A stretch of DNA of 64,000 nucleotides from Adineta vaga (GCA_021613535.1 CP075492.1:3286001-3350000); one strand, 5' to 3'; positions 10,904-23,140 are shown, numbered from the stretch's first letter. Notes: generated from the sequence alone by a model not told the origin. Numbers and translations are program-made.

Positions 10904-13900
10904 ATGTCTCCATACAAACTTGCTTTTGTGACAATTCTGGTTATGACCAGCTTCCTCAACATCAATGCTACTGCCACAGCAAGTAAGCTTCTTTGCGATT
11001 AACGGTCATTCTTAATTGTTCTCCCATAAAAATGTGAATCTTTTTTTATCTAGAATCTACAGCAGTCGCTGCAGTTCAATCACATGCGTGCTCATCAACA
11101 GACTCCAAAACTATCAAAGGTACAATGGTAATCAAGAACGGTGATAGAACATCACTCACTGCTCAAAAAGACACCATTTCAAAGACGTTGACTGATCAGG
11201 TTCGATCCGGATCTTCATCGAATGCAAAATCAGAAGCATCCATCGACCAAGTTACTGAATTGGAGAATGGTGATCTCCAAGTGTCATATACATGTTCGGG
11301 TGTCAGTGATCATGATTCTGCACAAAAATCATTGAAGACTGCGTGCAGTGGTGACACAGTAAAACAAACTGTTGCAAAATGTTCGCACTCAAATGGTCAA
11401 AGCTCAAAGGCCACTCAAAATGAAGCACAAACATCTGCTACTGCTAAGAAGGCCACAGAAGCAGCGACCACCGCCAACGGTAAGTAACTTCTAAGATACA
11501 TGTACAAGAATGAATCATAATTCCTAACAACTCCAATGATAAATAAATCAACCACACCCCATTTATTCATTTCTAGTAGCAACACAAAAACAAACAACAA
11601 AACAAGCCGAACAACAAGACAGTAAGAGTGTCTTCTTATTAATTTCTTTCATTCACGTTTGACGTTCACCTTTATTGTAGAATCAACAGCTGCAGTTCAA
11701 TCTCATGATTGTTCATCAACAGATTCGAAAACAATCAAAGGTACAATGGTAATCAAGAACGGTGATAGAACATCACTCACTGCTCAAAAAGATACCATTT
11801 CAAAGACATTGACTGATCAGGTTCGATCCGGATCTTCATCGAATGGCAAATCGGAAGCATCGATTGATCAAGTTACTGAATTGGAGAATGGTGATCTCCA
11901 AGTGTCATATACATGTTCGGGTGTCAGTGATCATGATTCTGCACAAAAATCATTGAAGACAGCGTGCAGTGGTGACACAGTAAAACAAACCGTTGCGAAA
12001 TGCTCACACTCAAATGGTCAAAGCTCAAAAGCCACTCAAAATGAAGTACAAACATCAGCTCCAGTTAAGAAGGCAGCACAATCTGGAGCTACCGGTAAGA
12101 TAAAAGTGTCTAAACTATAATTATGGATGCGCCGATTTGTTTATCGAAAAATAGAAGTATACATCATATTAACGTAAGATAGATCTAAAGCTGGATTATC
12201 ATGAGTCTAGCAGATACGCTAACTGTTTTAATCTGATGGTACAATAGTGTGAAAGTATGTGTACGAGAAAGTCCAATCATAGCAAAGCAGACATCTACAT
12301 AAGTTTAGCTGCTAGTCAAAATAGCGAGTGAAAGAGTAATTCAGAATGTGTTGGTTGTAAACAGAATATAGTGTCAGAAGCAACAAATATACTTATAATG
12401 AACTGCGCAACCTGTGAATATGAACTCTGAGCTTAGGCACTTTCTTTCACCGACCACTTAATTAATAACATCGGATAGGAAGCATCGATTCAATACATCA
12501 TACAATGCCAATATACTGCTATTATCAAAGATGCTTTAGTTAAATTCATAATGATAGCTCACAGCCAAAAGAGTTTTCATATTCTACCGTGGATGAAAAA
12601 ACAGCGACCACTTCCTTTCACTAAAAGCGATAGAGATCATACAACATCCGGCAGTTAGATCATGCTATGTAAAACAGAAAATGAATTATCGAGATGATTC
12701 TAGACACATAACATACTCTAGAACACACTATTCATCACGTATTATCACTCTTCACTAGCATCTCAACCTCAGAGTACTCAACACGTTTCTATGACCACAC
12801 ACCAAGCCACTGAGAGCGCAAAACAAAATCCAACTACATCTCATTCAAACCAAGTGTCCACACATGAACCTGAAGCTAACACAAAACAGCAGCCTTCCAA
12901 ATCTACTTCTGAACACGCTACATCTCATGCCAGTGAAGCATCGGAAAAACAAGCCACCAAATCCGTTCCTGAACACGCGACATCTCATGCCAATCAAGCG
13001 CCAACACAACAAGTCAGCAAATCCGCTTCCGAGCATGCTACCTCGCATGCTAGTGAAGCACCAACCCAACAAGCCACCAAATCTGCTCCTGAACATGCTA
13101 CATCTCATGCCAGTCAAGCGCCAACACAACAAGTCAGCAAATCTGCTGCTGAACATGCTACATCTCATGCCAGTGAAGCATCGAAAAAACAAGCCACCAA
13201 ATCCGCTTCTGAACATATTACGTCTCACGCGACTGGCGCATTGGCACATGTCCCAACTAAACAAGGCCCTAAATCTACTTCCGAACAAGTTACTTCTCAT
13301 CCAAACCATGTATCGACACACGCATCAGTGAAAACGGATGCTACCACTCATGCAGAGATGGATCATATAAAGGATCATGAAGAACAATCACATGATGAGC
13401 ATCAAACAACTCATTCGAGCCATACATCTGAACATGAAAACGCAAGCCATGAAGAGCATCGAACTACCAAAGCCAACTCTGAACACGACACCACACTAAA
13501 ATCACATCAACATCGTGACGAGCTTGATGACCATACAGATTCTGTCCACGGCAGTACTCATTCGAGTCTTTCGTCTACATCCAAACCACAACACAATAGT
13601 AACTCAAATGGTGAACATGCATCAACGGGTAAACCCGAACATGAAGGTAAATCAGATGGAGAACATGGATCAACTGACAAACCACAACATGAAAGTAAAT
13701 CAACTGGTGAACATGAATCAACTGGCAAGCCAGAACACGATGGTAAATCAGATGGAGAACAGGGATCCACTCATAAACCGCAACACGAAGGTAAATCAAA
13801 TGAAGAACATGGATCAACTGGCAAACCACAACATGAAAGTAAACCTCACGGAGAACATGAATCAACTGGTAAGCCAGATCACGAAGGTAAATCTCACGGA

Positions 13901-15281
13901 GACAATGGATCAACTCACAAGCCACAACACAATGGTAAATCACATGAATCAACTGGCAAGCCAGAGCACGATGGTAAATCACATGGATCAACGGGCAAAC
14001 CCGAACATGAAAGTAAACCAAATGGAGAACAGGGATCCGCTCATAAACCGCAACACGAAGGTAAATCAAATGAAGAACATGGATCAACTGGCAAACCACA
14101 ACACGATGGTAAATCTCATGAATCAACGGGTAAACCAGAACATCATGATAAATTACATGGTGACCACAAGAGCACTCACAAACCGGAACATTTTGGTAAA
14201 GACCATGAAGATGTATCGCATGGTGCATCGCATCCAAGTCATGATTTAAAAGGTGAGTTGGAAGATAAATTAATATATGACATAATTGCATTGATTGTAA
14301 GTTTGGGATAAGCGATAACGGGTAGAAAGGTTCTGATTCTACGAAAGCTGAGTTGTTTCATGTTTCAAACCTAGGATTGATATGTACCACTTTTGGTAAT
14401 AAAAAGCAAATGCGTTCATGAAAGTATGATAGGAAAAGTTTTAGTAAACACTATAACGAATGATCGGATCAAGGAGTAGTATCACCCAAATACGAATGTG
14501 CAAACAGATTATATAATGGGATTTTCTTTTTAGGTAAATCCTCTGAACATGATCATCCATTATCGGCGGAAGATGGGAAATTGAAACATGGTCATGCAGT
14601 AAGTATGAATAAATAGATTTTTTTTAATTATACATACAGTTTTGGTTAAGAAATATTGTTTGTTTGGTTATTGTCGATGAATGACTTTTGAAAGCTGATT
14701 GGTCATGTTTTGGACAGGATGTTTTTCGGAGTTTGAGGAAAATTCAAATTTTGTGGGAGAACTAAAGTTATGGAGAATAAACAAGAAGCGAGATTTCTGA
14801 AATGAGATGAAGCTTAAATGATCTTTCGAGAAAATGTTCACTAATGCTAATCCTATTTCTCATAGTTTTATTTTTACTTTTATATCGTAGCAGAAAATCT
14901 GAGTGTCTTGTTATGATTTAGGTTCGCTCACAGGACTCTGAAGGTTCTTCTTCTAGTGAAGAGAATGTAAAAACTCAACCCGATCGATGTGGTCGTTGTG
15001 CAATGCGATATATAGTTTCGTCTGTTGTTATTGATAGTCTTACACTTGAACAAGTATCTCGTAAATCCGCTGGAAATTTTGTTGAACATTTCAAGAAAGT
15101 TTTATTAAATGATATCGAAAAATATCATTCTAAAGGTGTTAAATCAATCAAAGTTACAGGTTTAAATACGTTTGAAGATAAGAAATTAATCATTGAATTT
15201 GTTACTTTTGTTGATCCAACACGTTATCATCAAATTAACAATGCAATACGTCATGCTCTTACTTCCAAAAATGTTTGTTGA
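10904..15281 (+). CDS. Secreted protein with duplicated ~105-aa domain, His-rich repeats and C-terminal related domain
   Basis: Seven exons fit perfectly in phase: 10904-10982, 11054-11479, 11577-11621, 11681-12094, 12759-14252, 14534-14598 and 14922-15281, giving 960 residues. Exon 1 is a signal peptide (MSPYKLAFVTILVMTSFLN...). Exons 2 and 4 encode two almost identical domains with four Cys each, around KTIKGTMVIKNGDRTSL and ELENGDLQVSYTCSG. Exon 5 holds two repeat blocks: about 21-residue units with SEHATSHASEA...QQATKSA, then about 15-residue units like GEHGSTGKPQHESKS, very rich in His, Ser and Lys. Exon 7 encodes a domain (SVVIDSLTLEQ...VKSIKVTGLNTFEDKKLIIEF) with the same apparent beta-alpha-beta-beta-alpha order as the duplicated domain, so possibly three related domains. 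No known family is recognised. The His-rich part could bind metal, and the protein may be extracellular matrix or a hydrophilic stress protein. No lesions. Confidence 0.8.
11054..12094 (+). repeat. Recent tandem exon duplication within the secreted-protein gene
   Basis: Exon 2 (11054-11479) and exon 4 (11681-12094) match almost base for base from the CAATCACATG/CAATCTCATG segment to the Ala-rich tail, with only scattered, mostly silent differences. A 45 nt spacer exon (11577-11621, VATQKQTTKQAEQQD) separates them. The similarity is higher than expected for old paralogous domains, so the duplication is recent or maintained by gene conversion. Confidence 0.85.
12880..14180 (+). repeat. Two coding minisatellites in exon 5
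   Basis: About 12880-13230 holds roughly six copies of a 60-66 bp unit encoding SEHATSHASEA...QQATKSA variants. About 13590-14180 holds roughly thirteen copies of a 36-48 bp unit encoding GEHxSTGKPxHxGKS variants. Because unit lengths are multiples of three and stop codons are rare in the unit, all frames on both strands look open here; only the plus frame with splice support is taken as coding. Confidence 0.85.
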
Positions 15282-15548
15282 ATTTATTTTCTTTTTGAAA
15301 GAATTTATTCTATTCTATTTTATAGATTGATAAAACACTCAGACAGCAATATAATTGATGGCATTAAATATATATTCATTTCTTTGATTCATTCATTGCA
15401 GGTTCAATAAACTTTATGAATTTGAATTTTTTTGGTGTAAGAAAGAAAGCGTAACTAATTTTCATATTCAATAAAACTATTCTGTCGCAACAAATTGATT
15501 TTTTTGTTCTTATCTTTTCCTTTTCAAGAAACTCAAAATAAATCAACT
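15282..15548. other. 3' flank of the secreted-protein gene
   Basis: AT-rich with AATAAA-type sequences near 15404 and 15469 that could serve polyadenylation. No gene is seen. Confidence 0.4.
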
Positions 15549-16370
15549 ATCTTGAAGGTGTGGGAGTGAGAGTCAGAAGGACATTCAATCATAATCTTCA
15601 CCATAACAGCCTAGAATTGAGGAAAGTATTAAGTTCGAAGCTACATGAATGCAACGCGTATTCTAATCTGGCACTGTATCAGTTAATACGTGTTAATGTA
15701 CACTTTAGAGATCGAAGGGCTTAAGAAGATACGATAAGAAAGGAAGAAAAGAAAAAGTATAAAATCCTGAAAAAGGAGATATGAGTAGGAATAGAACAGC
15801 CGAAGAAGCATAAGAAAAAAAGAGAAAAATCAAAGGAGGATAGAATGAATTCTTCCTCTTTTATGACTCAACAAAGTGCAACCACTTCAGGAGGAGTGAC
15901 TCGTGTCTGCTTATCATGCTTTCTACTCGATTTAACCGAAAATATTTAGCGACATAATCATTGTCTCGCTCTTGAAAAGGTCATCCCGATAAAAAATATC
16001 GTTGAAGAAGAAAGGTGATCCTAGATCTGTGATGTGCATAGGTTTTGTGCTGATACCGAGGGACAGCGATACACCAATATAAGGCCTACTCGAAACGTTT
16101 GCTGTAAAACTTGCTACTGCGAATAAGGCAGCAATGGATATAAGGAGAAATGCCAAGCAAAGTGAGGAAAGATATAGGCGAAGAAACACTGTCGCACATC
16201 TATCTATGGTTGGTTTGAGAGAAAGTTTATCTGTCCATGTGAATTCTAAGTATTTGAATTCTTTTACTACTTCCAATTGTTCCCCGTTCATCTTCACGTT
16301 AACCACAGGAGCTTATCGATCGTAATTTGTATGAGGCTGTACTCTTAACTCACACCCACACCCTCAAGAT
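15549..16370. mobile_element. 822 bp inverted-repeat element carrying a LINE fragment
   Basis: The left end ATCTTGAAGGTGTGGGAGTG (from 15549) and the right end CACCCACACCCTCAAGAT (to 16370) are inverted repeats matching at 20 of 22 positions. The ends are the same as those of the short 5100 and 49414 copies, but the interior is about 780 bp: a purine-rich stretch (about 15700-15850) followed by a minus-strand reverse-transcriptase fragment. No target-site duplication is obvious. Either a mobile unit captured foreign DNA, or two copies of the short motif happen to flank the LINE piece. Confidence 0.55.
15990..16306 (-). pseudogene. Non-LTR retrotransposon reverse transcriptase C-terminal fragment
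   Basis: The minus-strand frame starts VKMNGEQLEVVKEFKYLEF. This is the post-catalytic LINE segment usually seen as I.V.GE.LE.V..FKYLG, just before the thumb and connection region. Downstream the homology shifts frame (PHFAWHFSLYPLLPYSQ, then QVLQQTFR), like the LFPVLP..QQK.FY.TF region. There is no YxDD box, no endonuclease and no tail. It is a dead, truncated fragment enclosed by the inverted repeats at 15549 and 16370. Confidence 0.6.
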
Positions 16371-16532
16371 GATGCAATTGTCTTACACAATCATTCTGTA
16401 AGCTAAACTGATAGGATGCTGAAAAAAAACGTTTTTATCAGTAAGTATATTACACCATCAATTTGTTTTGTTGTGTCATAATCATCTCTATAATAAAGAT
16501 CATATTCTGATTTTCGTTATTTTACCTTCAAT

Positions 16533-18215
16533 ATGAGTAATAATCAAGTTATTATGATATTGGAATCATTACCAAATGAATTATTGTTTCATTGTTTTGA
16601 TTATTTGAATGCATTTGATATATTTCATTCCTTTGATCGATTGAATTCTCGTTTGAATAAACTTATTCGATCTATTCAATTACATATTAGTTTGAAAAAT
16701 ATCAAAAAATCCATTTTTGATCAATTTTGTACTAAAATAATCCTCAATCCTGAGATTAAAAATCAATTTATTTCATTACATTTACCCGATCGAAATAAAT
16801 GTGTTCAATCAAAAGTCTTTACATCATTATTCTCACTCAATGAATTTCCTAATCTCGAAACTCTTCAATTAATTCCATCAAAGAAATATCGTCAAATTTT
16901 CACCGCTTATGATTTTCCAACAATCGAACTTGTTGATGTATCATTCTCTAAATTACAAACTTTATCTCTTATATCTCTAAATTATTCATTCATTAATACA
17001 AATAAAACATTTTCAATCGTTAATTTAACAATTGCACAATGTCCTTTATTTAAATTATACGAATTTCTCAAATCTACACCAATGTTAAAATATTTACATA
17101 TTCAACATATGTCTCATGGTTTTTCGAACCACAATTATAAACATTTGAGTAAGACAAAACTTATTTGTTTAAAACAATTGATTATTGGTGATTATCATGA
17201 CAGTTTTCACGACATTAAATTACTCATTTGTAGAATACCGAATTTAAGAAGTTTAACAATTATGACTTATGATAATGCACCTCTCATCAATGCAAATGAA
17301 TGGGAACATTTAATTCAATCTTCATTACCTTATTTAGATAAATTTAAATTTAAACTTTGTGTATTTTGTCGAGACGCAGCACTGATCGATGTTATTAACA
17401 AATTTAAACAATTTCAAACTGATTTTTGGCAAAAAGAACATCATTGTTATACGGAATATATCACCTCGAAACATTTAGCATATATCTATACAATACCATA
17501 TCCATCAAAGTCATTCCATTTATGTATGAATGATATTCGATATTGGAATAAATCATTAGTAAAGAAATTCGATAGGTTTAGTACAGTAAAAGATTTGAAC
17601 ATAGTCCAACAAATCTCAATGAATGATTGTTCATATTATTTTTCAAATATTACATCTTTAACAATAACTCTTTATGAATTTCCAACAGATAATGTTGAAT
17701 CATTTCAAAAATTTGTTAAATTAACACATTTAAAACATTTAGATATTGAATATTTTCATAGTAAAAGAAATGCATTGATGTTATTAGAAATTATCAAACA
17801 AACATCACAATTATCATCATTATCGATAGGTTTTGAATTTGTTGAAAATTTTCTTGATAACAATGAATTATGTGAATATTTAAATCGAATGATTAAAAAT
17901 TTGAAAATTAAAAATTTCTATCGATATAAATTTGAAGCCAAAAGATTTTGTCAAGTCTTTTCTCATATTCAACATTTGATATGTTATATTAAAAATGAAA
18001 ATGATCTTTTAGTTTTACTCAATTATTTTCCTGAATTATCAACTGTTGAAATCATATCAGATGATTGTTATCAATCATTACCAACATTTATCGAATTAGA
18101 AAAGAAATTAAGAAAGGAAAATGTTATTTATCATGTCCAATGTACTCCAACATGCAATGGTGATGGTGCGGAATATTCTGAAATGAAGATTTTTCTTTGG
18201 TTTAATAAACAATGA
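16533..18215 (+). CDS. F-box protein with LRR-like C-terminal region
   Basis: A single-exon, intact 560-residue frame. Residues about 9-48 (LESLPNELLFHCFDYLNAFDIFHSFDRLNSRLNKLI) fit an F-box: LP-E-L...F-YL...D...F..LN.R...L. The rest has irregular Leu-rich stretches (FPNLETLQLIP, MLKYLHIQHMS, IPNLRSLTIM, LKHLDIEYFHS, LSSLSIGFEFV) typical of the degenerate LRRs of FBXL-like proteins. By family role it would be a substrate-binding subunit of an SCF (cullin-RING) ubiquitin ligase, docking Skp1 through the F-box; its substrate is unknown. A cullin-like gene lies 2 kb downstream but is degenerate, and I infer no functional link. Base composition matches the neighbours. Confidence 0.75.
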   Translation: MSNNQVIMILESLPNELLFHCFDYLNAFDIFHSFDRLNSRLNKLIRSIQLHISLKNIKKSIFDQFCTKIILNPEIKNQFISLHLPDRNKCVQSKVFTSLFSLNEFPNLETLQLIPSKKYRQIFTAYDFPTIELVDVSFSKLQTLSLISLNYSFINTNKTFSIVNLTIAQCPLFKLYEFLKSTPMLKYLHIQHMSHGFSNHNYKHLSKTKLICLKQLIIGDYHDSFHDIKLLICRIPNLRSLTIMTYDNAPLINANEWEHLIQSSLPYLDKFKFKLCVFCRDAALIDVINKFKQFQTDFWQKEHHCYTEYITSKHLAYIYTIPYPSKSFHLCMNDIRYWNKSLVKKFDRFSTVKDLNIVQQISMNDCSYYFSNITSLTITLYEFPTDNVESFQKFVKLTHLKHLDIEYFHSKRNALMLLEIIKQTSQLSSLSIGFEFVENFLDNNELCEYLNRMIKNLKIKNFYRYKFEAKRFCQVFSHIQHLICYIKNENDLLVLLNYFPELSTVEIISDDCYQSLPTFIELEKKLRKENVIYHVQCTPTCNGDGAEYSEMKIFLWFNKQ

Positions 18216-18303
18216 CTAGAATTTTAATCTTTCTCTTTTTTTCTCTAAGGAAATCTATCGATTTTAACAACAGTCAGAAAATATGTTCTAGTATAATTTT
18301 TTT

Positions 18304-19358
18304 TTAAGTTGCAGGAATAATTCTAACACTACTACGATGTTGTGTCCATCGATTGAGACATCGAAAAATTTCTTCTTTCAATTCTGGCATTGCTAAAATA
18401 GCCGTCAGTGGAGAGAAGAGTGCTGCGACATAAATAAAACAAATTAATGTCCAATTTGTACTGAATTCATATGAAAGTGGAGTTGAATGAAAAGTATTAA
18501 TAACCGATGTAATACTCGATGGCATCCAAGATATGTATAACATTCCAATGAGAGATAATAGTTGGAAAAGCATTTTTCTATTTTTAATCCAAATACGTCG
18601 TTGCATCATTCGTTTTTTTAAATAAAGTACTCGTCCAATGAGAAATATATTGAAGAGAATCATTACAATCAAAGGTGCTATAATAGCAAAGACCCATGAA
18701 AATGTTCCCGTCACTGGATGAGTAAGATAACATGCTGTACCACATGCCCACGAATGATAATCAAAATGATTTTCACATGGTAAAAATTTGACAACATAAA
18801 CAACATAGATAAATGGCATAACAATAAAAGTAATCATTGGAATATAATGTAAGATAATCTTATGTCTATATGTATAAAAACAAAATCTTTTATTTAGATG
18901 AATAGAATTCTTTTCGACTTACTTGAAAAGAAATGGATTATGAAATATGAGAAGATAACGTTCAATAGATAAATATGCATTTAATTGTACAGAACTCATA
19001 TTTAAAAATGATGTTAAAATATACCAATACGTACAAAATATATCCGATGGAATGGCAACACTACCTTGATAAAATAAAATGATTGCTAAAGGTAGATCAC
19101 ATGTTCCCTAAAAAAAAGAAGAAGAATTTATCTTTCATAAAAGAATAAATTATTTCATGTATTTACTTGAATGAAATAGACGAAAAAAATACAGATGAAA
19201 AAATGATTGTTCAAACGAATTCGGATTTGTTTTTTACGTAGAAGAAAAGACAGAATAAAGAATGAACAAAGAATTGAGGGTAAAATCAACATAAGTAAGA
19301 AGATAGATGTTAGTTTTCGACTAAGTTCAATGTTTATTATTGAAGTAACATTGGCCAT
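18304..19358 (-). CDS. Three-exon seven-transmembrane receptor
   Basis: Exons on the minus strand are 19167-19358, 18923-19107 and 18304-18865; phases agree and give 312 residues. Exon 1 (MANVTSIINIEL...) has an N-glycosylation sequon and TM1. Exon 2 contains TM2-TM3 and ends TM3 with SIERYLLIFHN, a good ERY motif. Exon 3 holds TM4 to TM7, with an extracellular loop rich in Cys (ACGTACYL), TM5 (WVFAIIAPLIVMILFNIFLIG), TM6 (LLSLIGMLYISWMPSSI) and a TM7 lacking NPxxY (SPLTAILAMPELKEEIF). It is a rhodopsin-like GPCR with an unknown ligand, distinct in intron pattern from the receptor at 4009. No lesion is seen. Confidence 0.8.
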
Positions 19359-20196
19359 TTTAACAATCTTTGAAAAAATGTTTATTTTCTTTAAGAATAT
19401 TCGTTATAGGTTTTTATTTATATTGTGAAAATGTGTGCGTGATAATTATCCTTTCTTCTTAGACTCAATCACATCAAGAAATATTTGACGCAGTTCTCGG
19501 AGATTTATAAAAGTATGTTTTAATCTTTGATGAATCTATTGAGAACGTCATTAACTACAATTTTCGATTTAATTAGAAGAAACGTCAAAGACCACGATTC
19601 TATGAAATAAGATAATTGTGTTGATTAGAGTTGAGAAAAAAGCCAGGTGTATTTCTGTCCTATGAAGCAAAAAAATTGATTCAGTTCATTTAAATCCATT
19701 ATGAAAAACGTGCAAAAAAAGCTTTTCAGGAATAAATCAAAGCCAATCAATTTGATTTTATCAGACCAATGTTCTCAAGATCATTCGATAAACTCAACGA
19801 ATGCAGACGTCATATTATCATGAAAAACTTTTCATAGTTTTAACTAACACGTAAGAAGATAATGATTTCCATTACGTCCTAGGTCATATGTGAAAGAGTA
19901 GAAAAAAGAATTCATTAATCAAAAAGTTAATTGAAACATTTCTAATAATGTCCATTTTGAGGGTGAGTGACAGTAGTATATTTACGCCCACACCCACACA
20001 TACGTTTTTCTGTGTATGATTTTCAAATGTTTCTTTTTCTTGTGAAATAACTGAAGTGAATAAGTGAATTGAATTTTGACTCACAACTGGGAAGAAAGAA
20101 AAACAATGGAAATAGGAAGAAAATCAAACAAACTGTACAACATTACAAAAAAATCATTTTTCTTCTTTATTCAATCTATATTATCTAGACTAAAAT
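19359..20196. other. Intergenic, contains one telomere-like inverted pair
   Basis: The G-rich arm TTTTGAGGGTGAGTGAC (19955-19971) is followed about 12 bp later by the C-rich arm ACGCCCACACCCACACATAC (19984-20003). Otherwise AT-rich, with no gene recognised. Confidence 0.5.
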
Positions 20197-23140
20197 ATGT
20201 CACAAAATTTAACAATTGAAGAGCAATTTCAAATAGAACATTTTATCAATCAAATCTGTCATTGTCATGAGATTTCACCTGAATTAATTGTCAAAATTCA
20301 ATCGTAAGTTTAGTTTCTTCATGTATTCATTTTAAATTATGATTATTTTAGTCTCATGTCGAAATACATGCATAGAAATCGTAATGATGAATTTGTCTTT
20401 TACCATCAATACATACTCACTTCTATTGAAAATAGTTTGAACAGCGTATATCAAGTAAAATATTCTTTTCTTAACTGATTTTTAAAATTTTTCTCTCATA
20501 TAAGAATGCACGAAACATGTCAGATGGTGATATTCTTGTTTTCTATGCCAAACATTGGCACAATTATCGAATCATGTGTGACAAATTACATATCGTTTGT
20601 TTATCATTAAATTTACAAAAAATTAAAATTAATTTAAGTACTATGAAAGGCAAATATATTGAAAGAATTAGTTCAGTATGTATAACAACTCGTTTTTTTT
20701 AAATGGAAACTATAATTTGAAGAATATTTAGTTATCTGAACGATTATGGGAGAAAATTTTGATCAAACCATTATTTTCACGTGTAACACAATCATGTTTA
20801 AATTTAATTAATCATCATCGAAATACTCAATCATTTGTTGATCCGAAAATTATCAAAGATATTCTTGATATTTATCGTAAGAGATGAAATGTTGTTTTTT
20901 TTGTTCTTACAATAAGAAAAGAATTGATGATTTATGTGGGTTTTTAGTTGATGAAAATTTCTTTAAATTAATCCAACAGGATAGAAATAATCGAAATATC
21001 ACTGATAGTTATATCGATTGTTTTGAAAAACAATATCTTCAACAAGCACAAGAATTTTATTCACATCGAAAGAATCATTTAGGAACCAATGAAACAATCG
21101 AATATCTCATTTCAGTATGTTGATATATCTTCAAGAGAAACACACATTATTATAATGAATATCTTATAGATATTAAATTATCTTTGTAATGAATTAAACT
21201 TTGCTAAATGTTATTTACCTAAAGATAAATCAACATTAAAAGATTTAAATGATACATTAGAAGATTTGTTTTTCTCTGGAAATATTTTTCATAATATCTG
21301 GAATGATTTGGAATTACTCATTGAAAATCAAAATCATTGTCAAAGTAAATCATAATGATTCGTTGTTTTTTTTTCTGAAGAAATATTTCGAGTTTGAATT
21401 TAGTTGCTAATTTTTATAAATCAATTATTCAAGTACCTCGAATCAAAACTATAGTTGTTGAATTAATTGAAAGGGAATTTTATCAAAAAGGTCTTAAAGC
21501 TTTTAAATTAATTCATAGAAATGCGATGGATGTAAGTTAGACGAATGTTATAGTCAAAACTTTAGTTTTATTCAAAATTTTTAGGATCCAAAACTTTATC
21601 TTGACACAATGATTGATATTCGTATGAAATTATCGAAATTTGTTGAAGATGATATTAATTTTCAACTTGGCCTTCAAACTATATTGGATACAGTAAAGAA
21701 TTTTTGCATAGATTTATATTTGTAACAAAAGTATTTAGGTTTGTAGTCGATTGATGCGTACGAATGTTTTGAATCCCATCGACAAATGTAAATCAAAATT
21801 AGGGGAAATAATAGCGATTATTTCGATGTATTATTAAGAAAAGAGTATGTAAAAATGAATTTCAAATATAAAAACAATCATCTTAATGATTTTTGTAGCT
21901 TTCGAACTATTAAAAAAGTTAATCTAAAAGAAAAATTTGAACAAATAATGGTATTTAGTAATAATGAAGTTTTTTATTGAAAATAAACCGATTTATATTC
22001 TTTAGATATTTACTGATTATATTGATGATAAAAATCTGTTTGGAATTTTGTATGAAAAACGATTAATGAAACGTTTAGTTGAACATTTAAGTATATCAAT
22101 TGATCTTGAATTATTTCTAATTACAAATTTACTAGTAGAAATAAAACTATTCTTTCAAATCATTTTTGTACATTCTTTCTGTTTAAAGGGAATCTGTAAA
22201 GATAAAATGATAACGAAATTTAGACGAATGTGTCAAGATATAACATGTAGTCAAAGATTGCGTAATTATCATCAAGGAAATTATCCAATATATGGTTTGA
22301 AATAGTATTCGAAAGAAAATCAAACATTGGTTTTCTTTTTAGAAAATTTTTCAATCACAATTCTCAATTCATTGATTTGGCCAATTTTATCTATGAATGA
22401 AATTATTCTTCCAAATGAAGTAAAATTTCCAATGAATTCATGTTATTTATCGAACTGTGTTCATTTTATATTCTAGTTAAATTCAAGTTATGATCATTTT
22501 CAAAAATGTTATAAGAATTATACGAAATTTCAAAGATTGATTTTACTTCCACAATATTCTTATGGAGAATTAGAAGTTTGTTTTAAGTCATTGAAATATA
22601 TTTTCGAAGTTTCTCTCTATCAAATGATTGTTTTATTATTATTTAATCAAACATCAATTTTAACAATTGAACAAATACAAAATCAAACAAATATTCGAAA
22701 CGATATTTTACAGGAAGTTATTGCGAGTTTATTGAAACATAATTTAATTATATGTGATCAAAGAAACAATTTAAATGATATGAATTATTCAATTCGATTG
22801 ATAAATGATTTTAAAAGTTCGACAATGAATGTTAAATTAAAAGTTCCATTAGAACTTACGGAAGTAAAAAAGAATGATGAGCAAAAATATGGGATTAAAT
22901 TACTTATTATTCAAATAATGAAAGAGAGAAAAAGTTTGTTAACGAAGTTATTAATTGGTGAAGTTATGGAAAAAATCAATCAATCAAATGAAATTTCAAT
23001 TCAAGTAAAATAGAAAATAAAAAATAGAAAAATAATTCTGAATTAATCTCGTTTAGAAATGCATTAATCAATTAATTGAACAAGACTATTTAAAAAAAGA
23101 TTTTAATCAACAATCCGATCTTTTACATTATTTACCATAA
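20197..23140 (+). pseudogene. Divergent multi-exon cullin with frame lesions
   Basis: About fourteen exon segments starting at ATG 20197 follow the order of a CUL1-type cullin. The N-terminal helical repeats include DEFVFYHQYILTSIE, DGDILVFYAKHWHNYR, ERLWEKILIKPLF and DCFEKQYLQQAQEFY. The cullin-homology domain includes DKNLFGILYEKRLMKRLV and KFRRMCQDITCSQRLRNY, then ILLPQYSYGELEVCF. The C-terminal winged-helix part is LLIIQIMKERKSLL, and the last exon (about 23057-23140) is CINQLIEQDYLKKD...LHYLP. The NEDD8-acceptor Lys position (IVRIMK in CUL1) is kept as IIQIMK. Within the exon at about 21739-21845 the frame must shift by one base near 21812 to go from LGEII to SDYFDVLLRKE, and the junction near 20880-20924 also does not splice in phase. 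Cullins scaffold RING ubiquitin ligases; this copy is probably dead or mis-assembled. Confidence 0.75.

Noticed and set aside
12845-14291. Long open frames on the other plus frames and on the minus strand (158-244 residues)
   Set aside because: They are shadows of the in-frame minisatellites of exon 5; their Met/Asn-rich or Cys/His-rich translations lack splice support.
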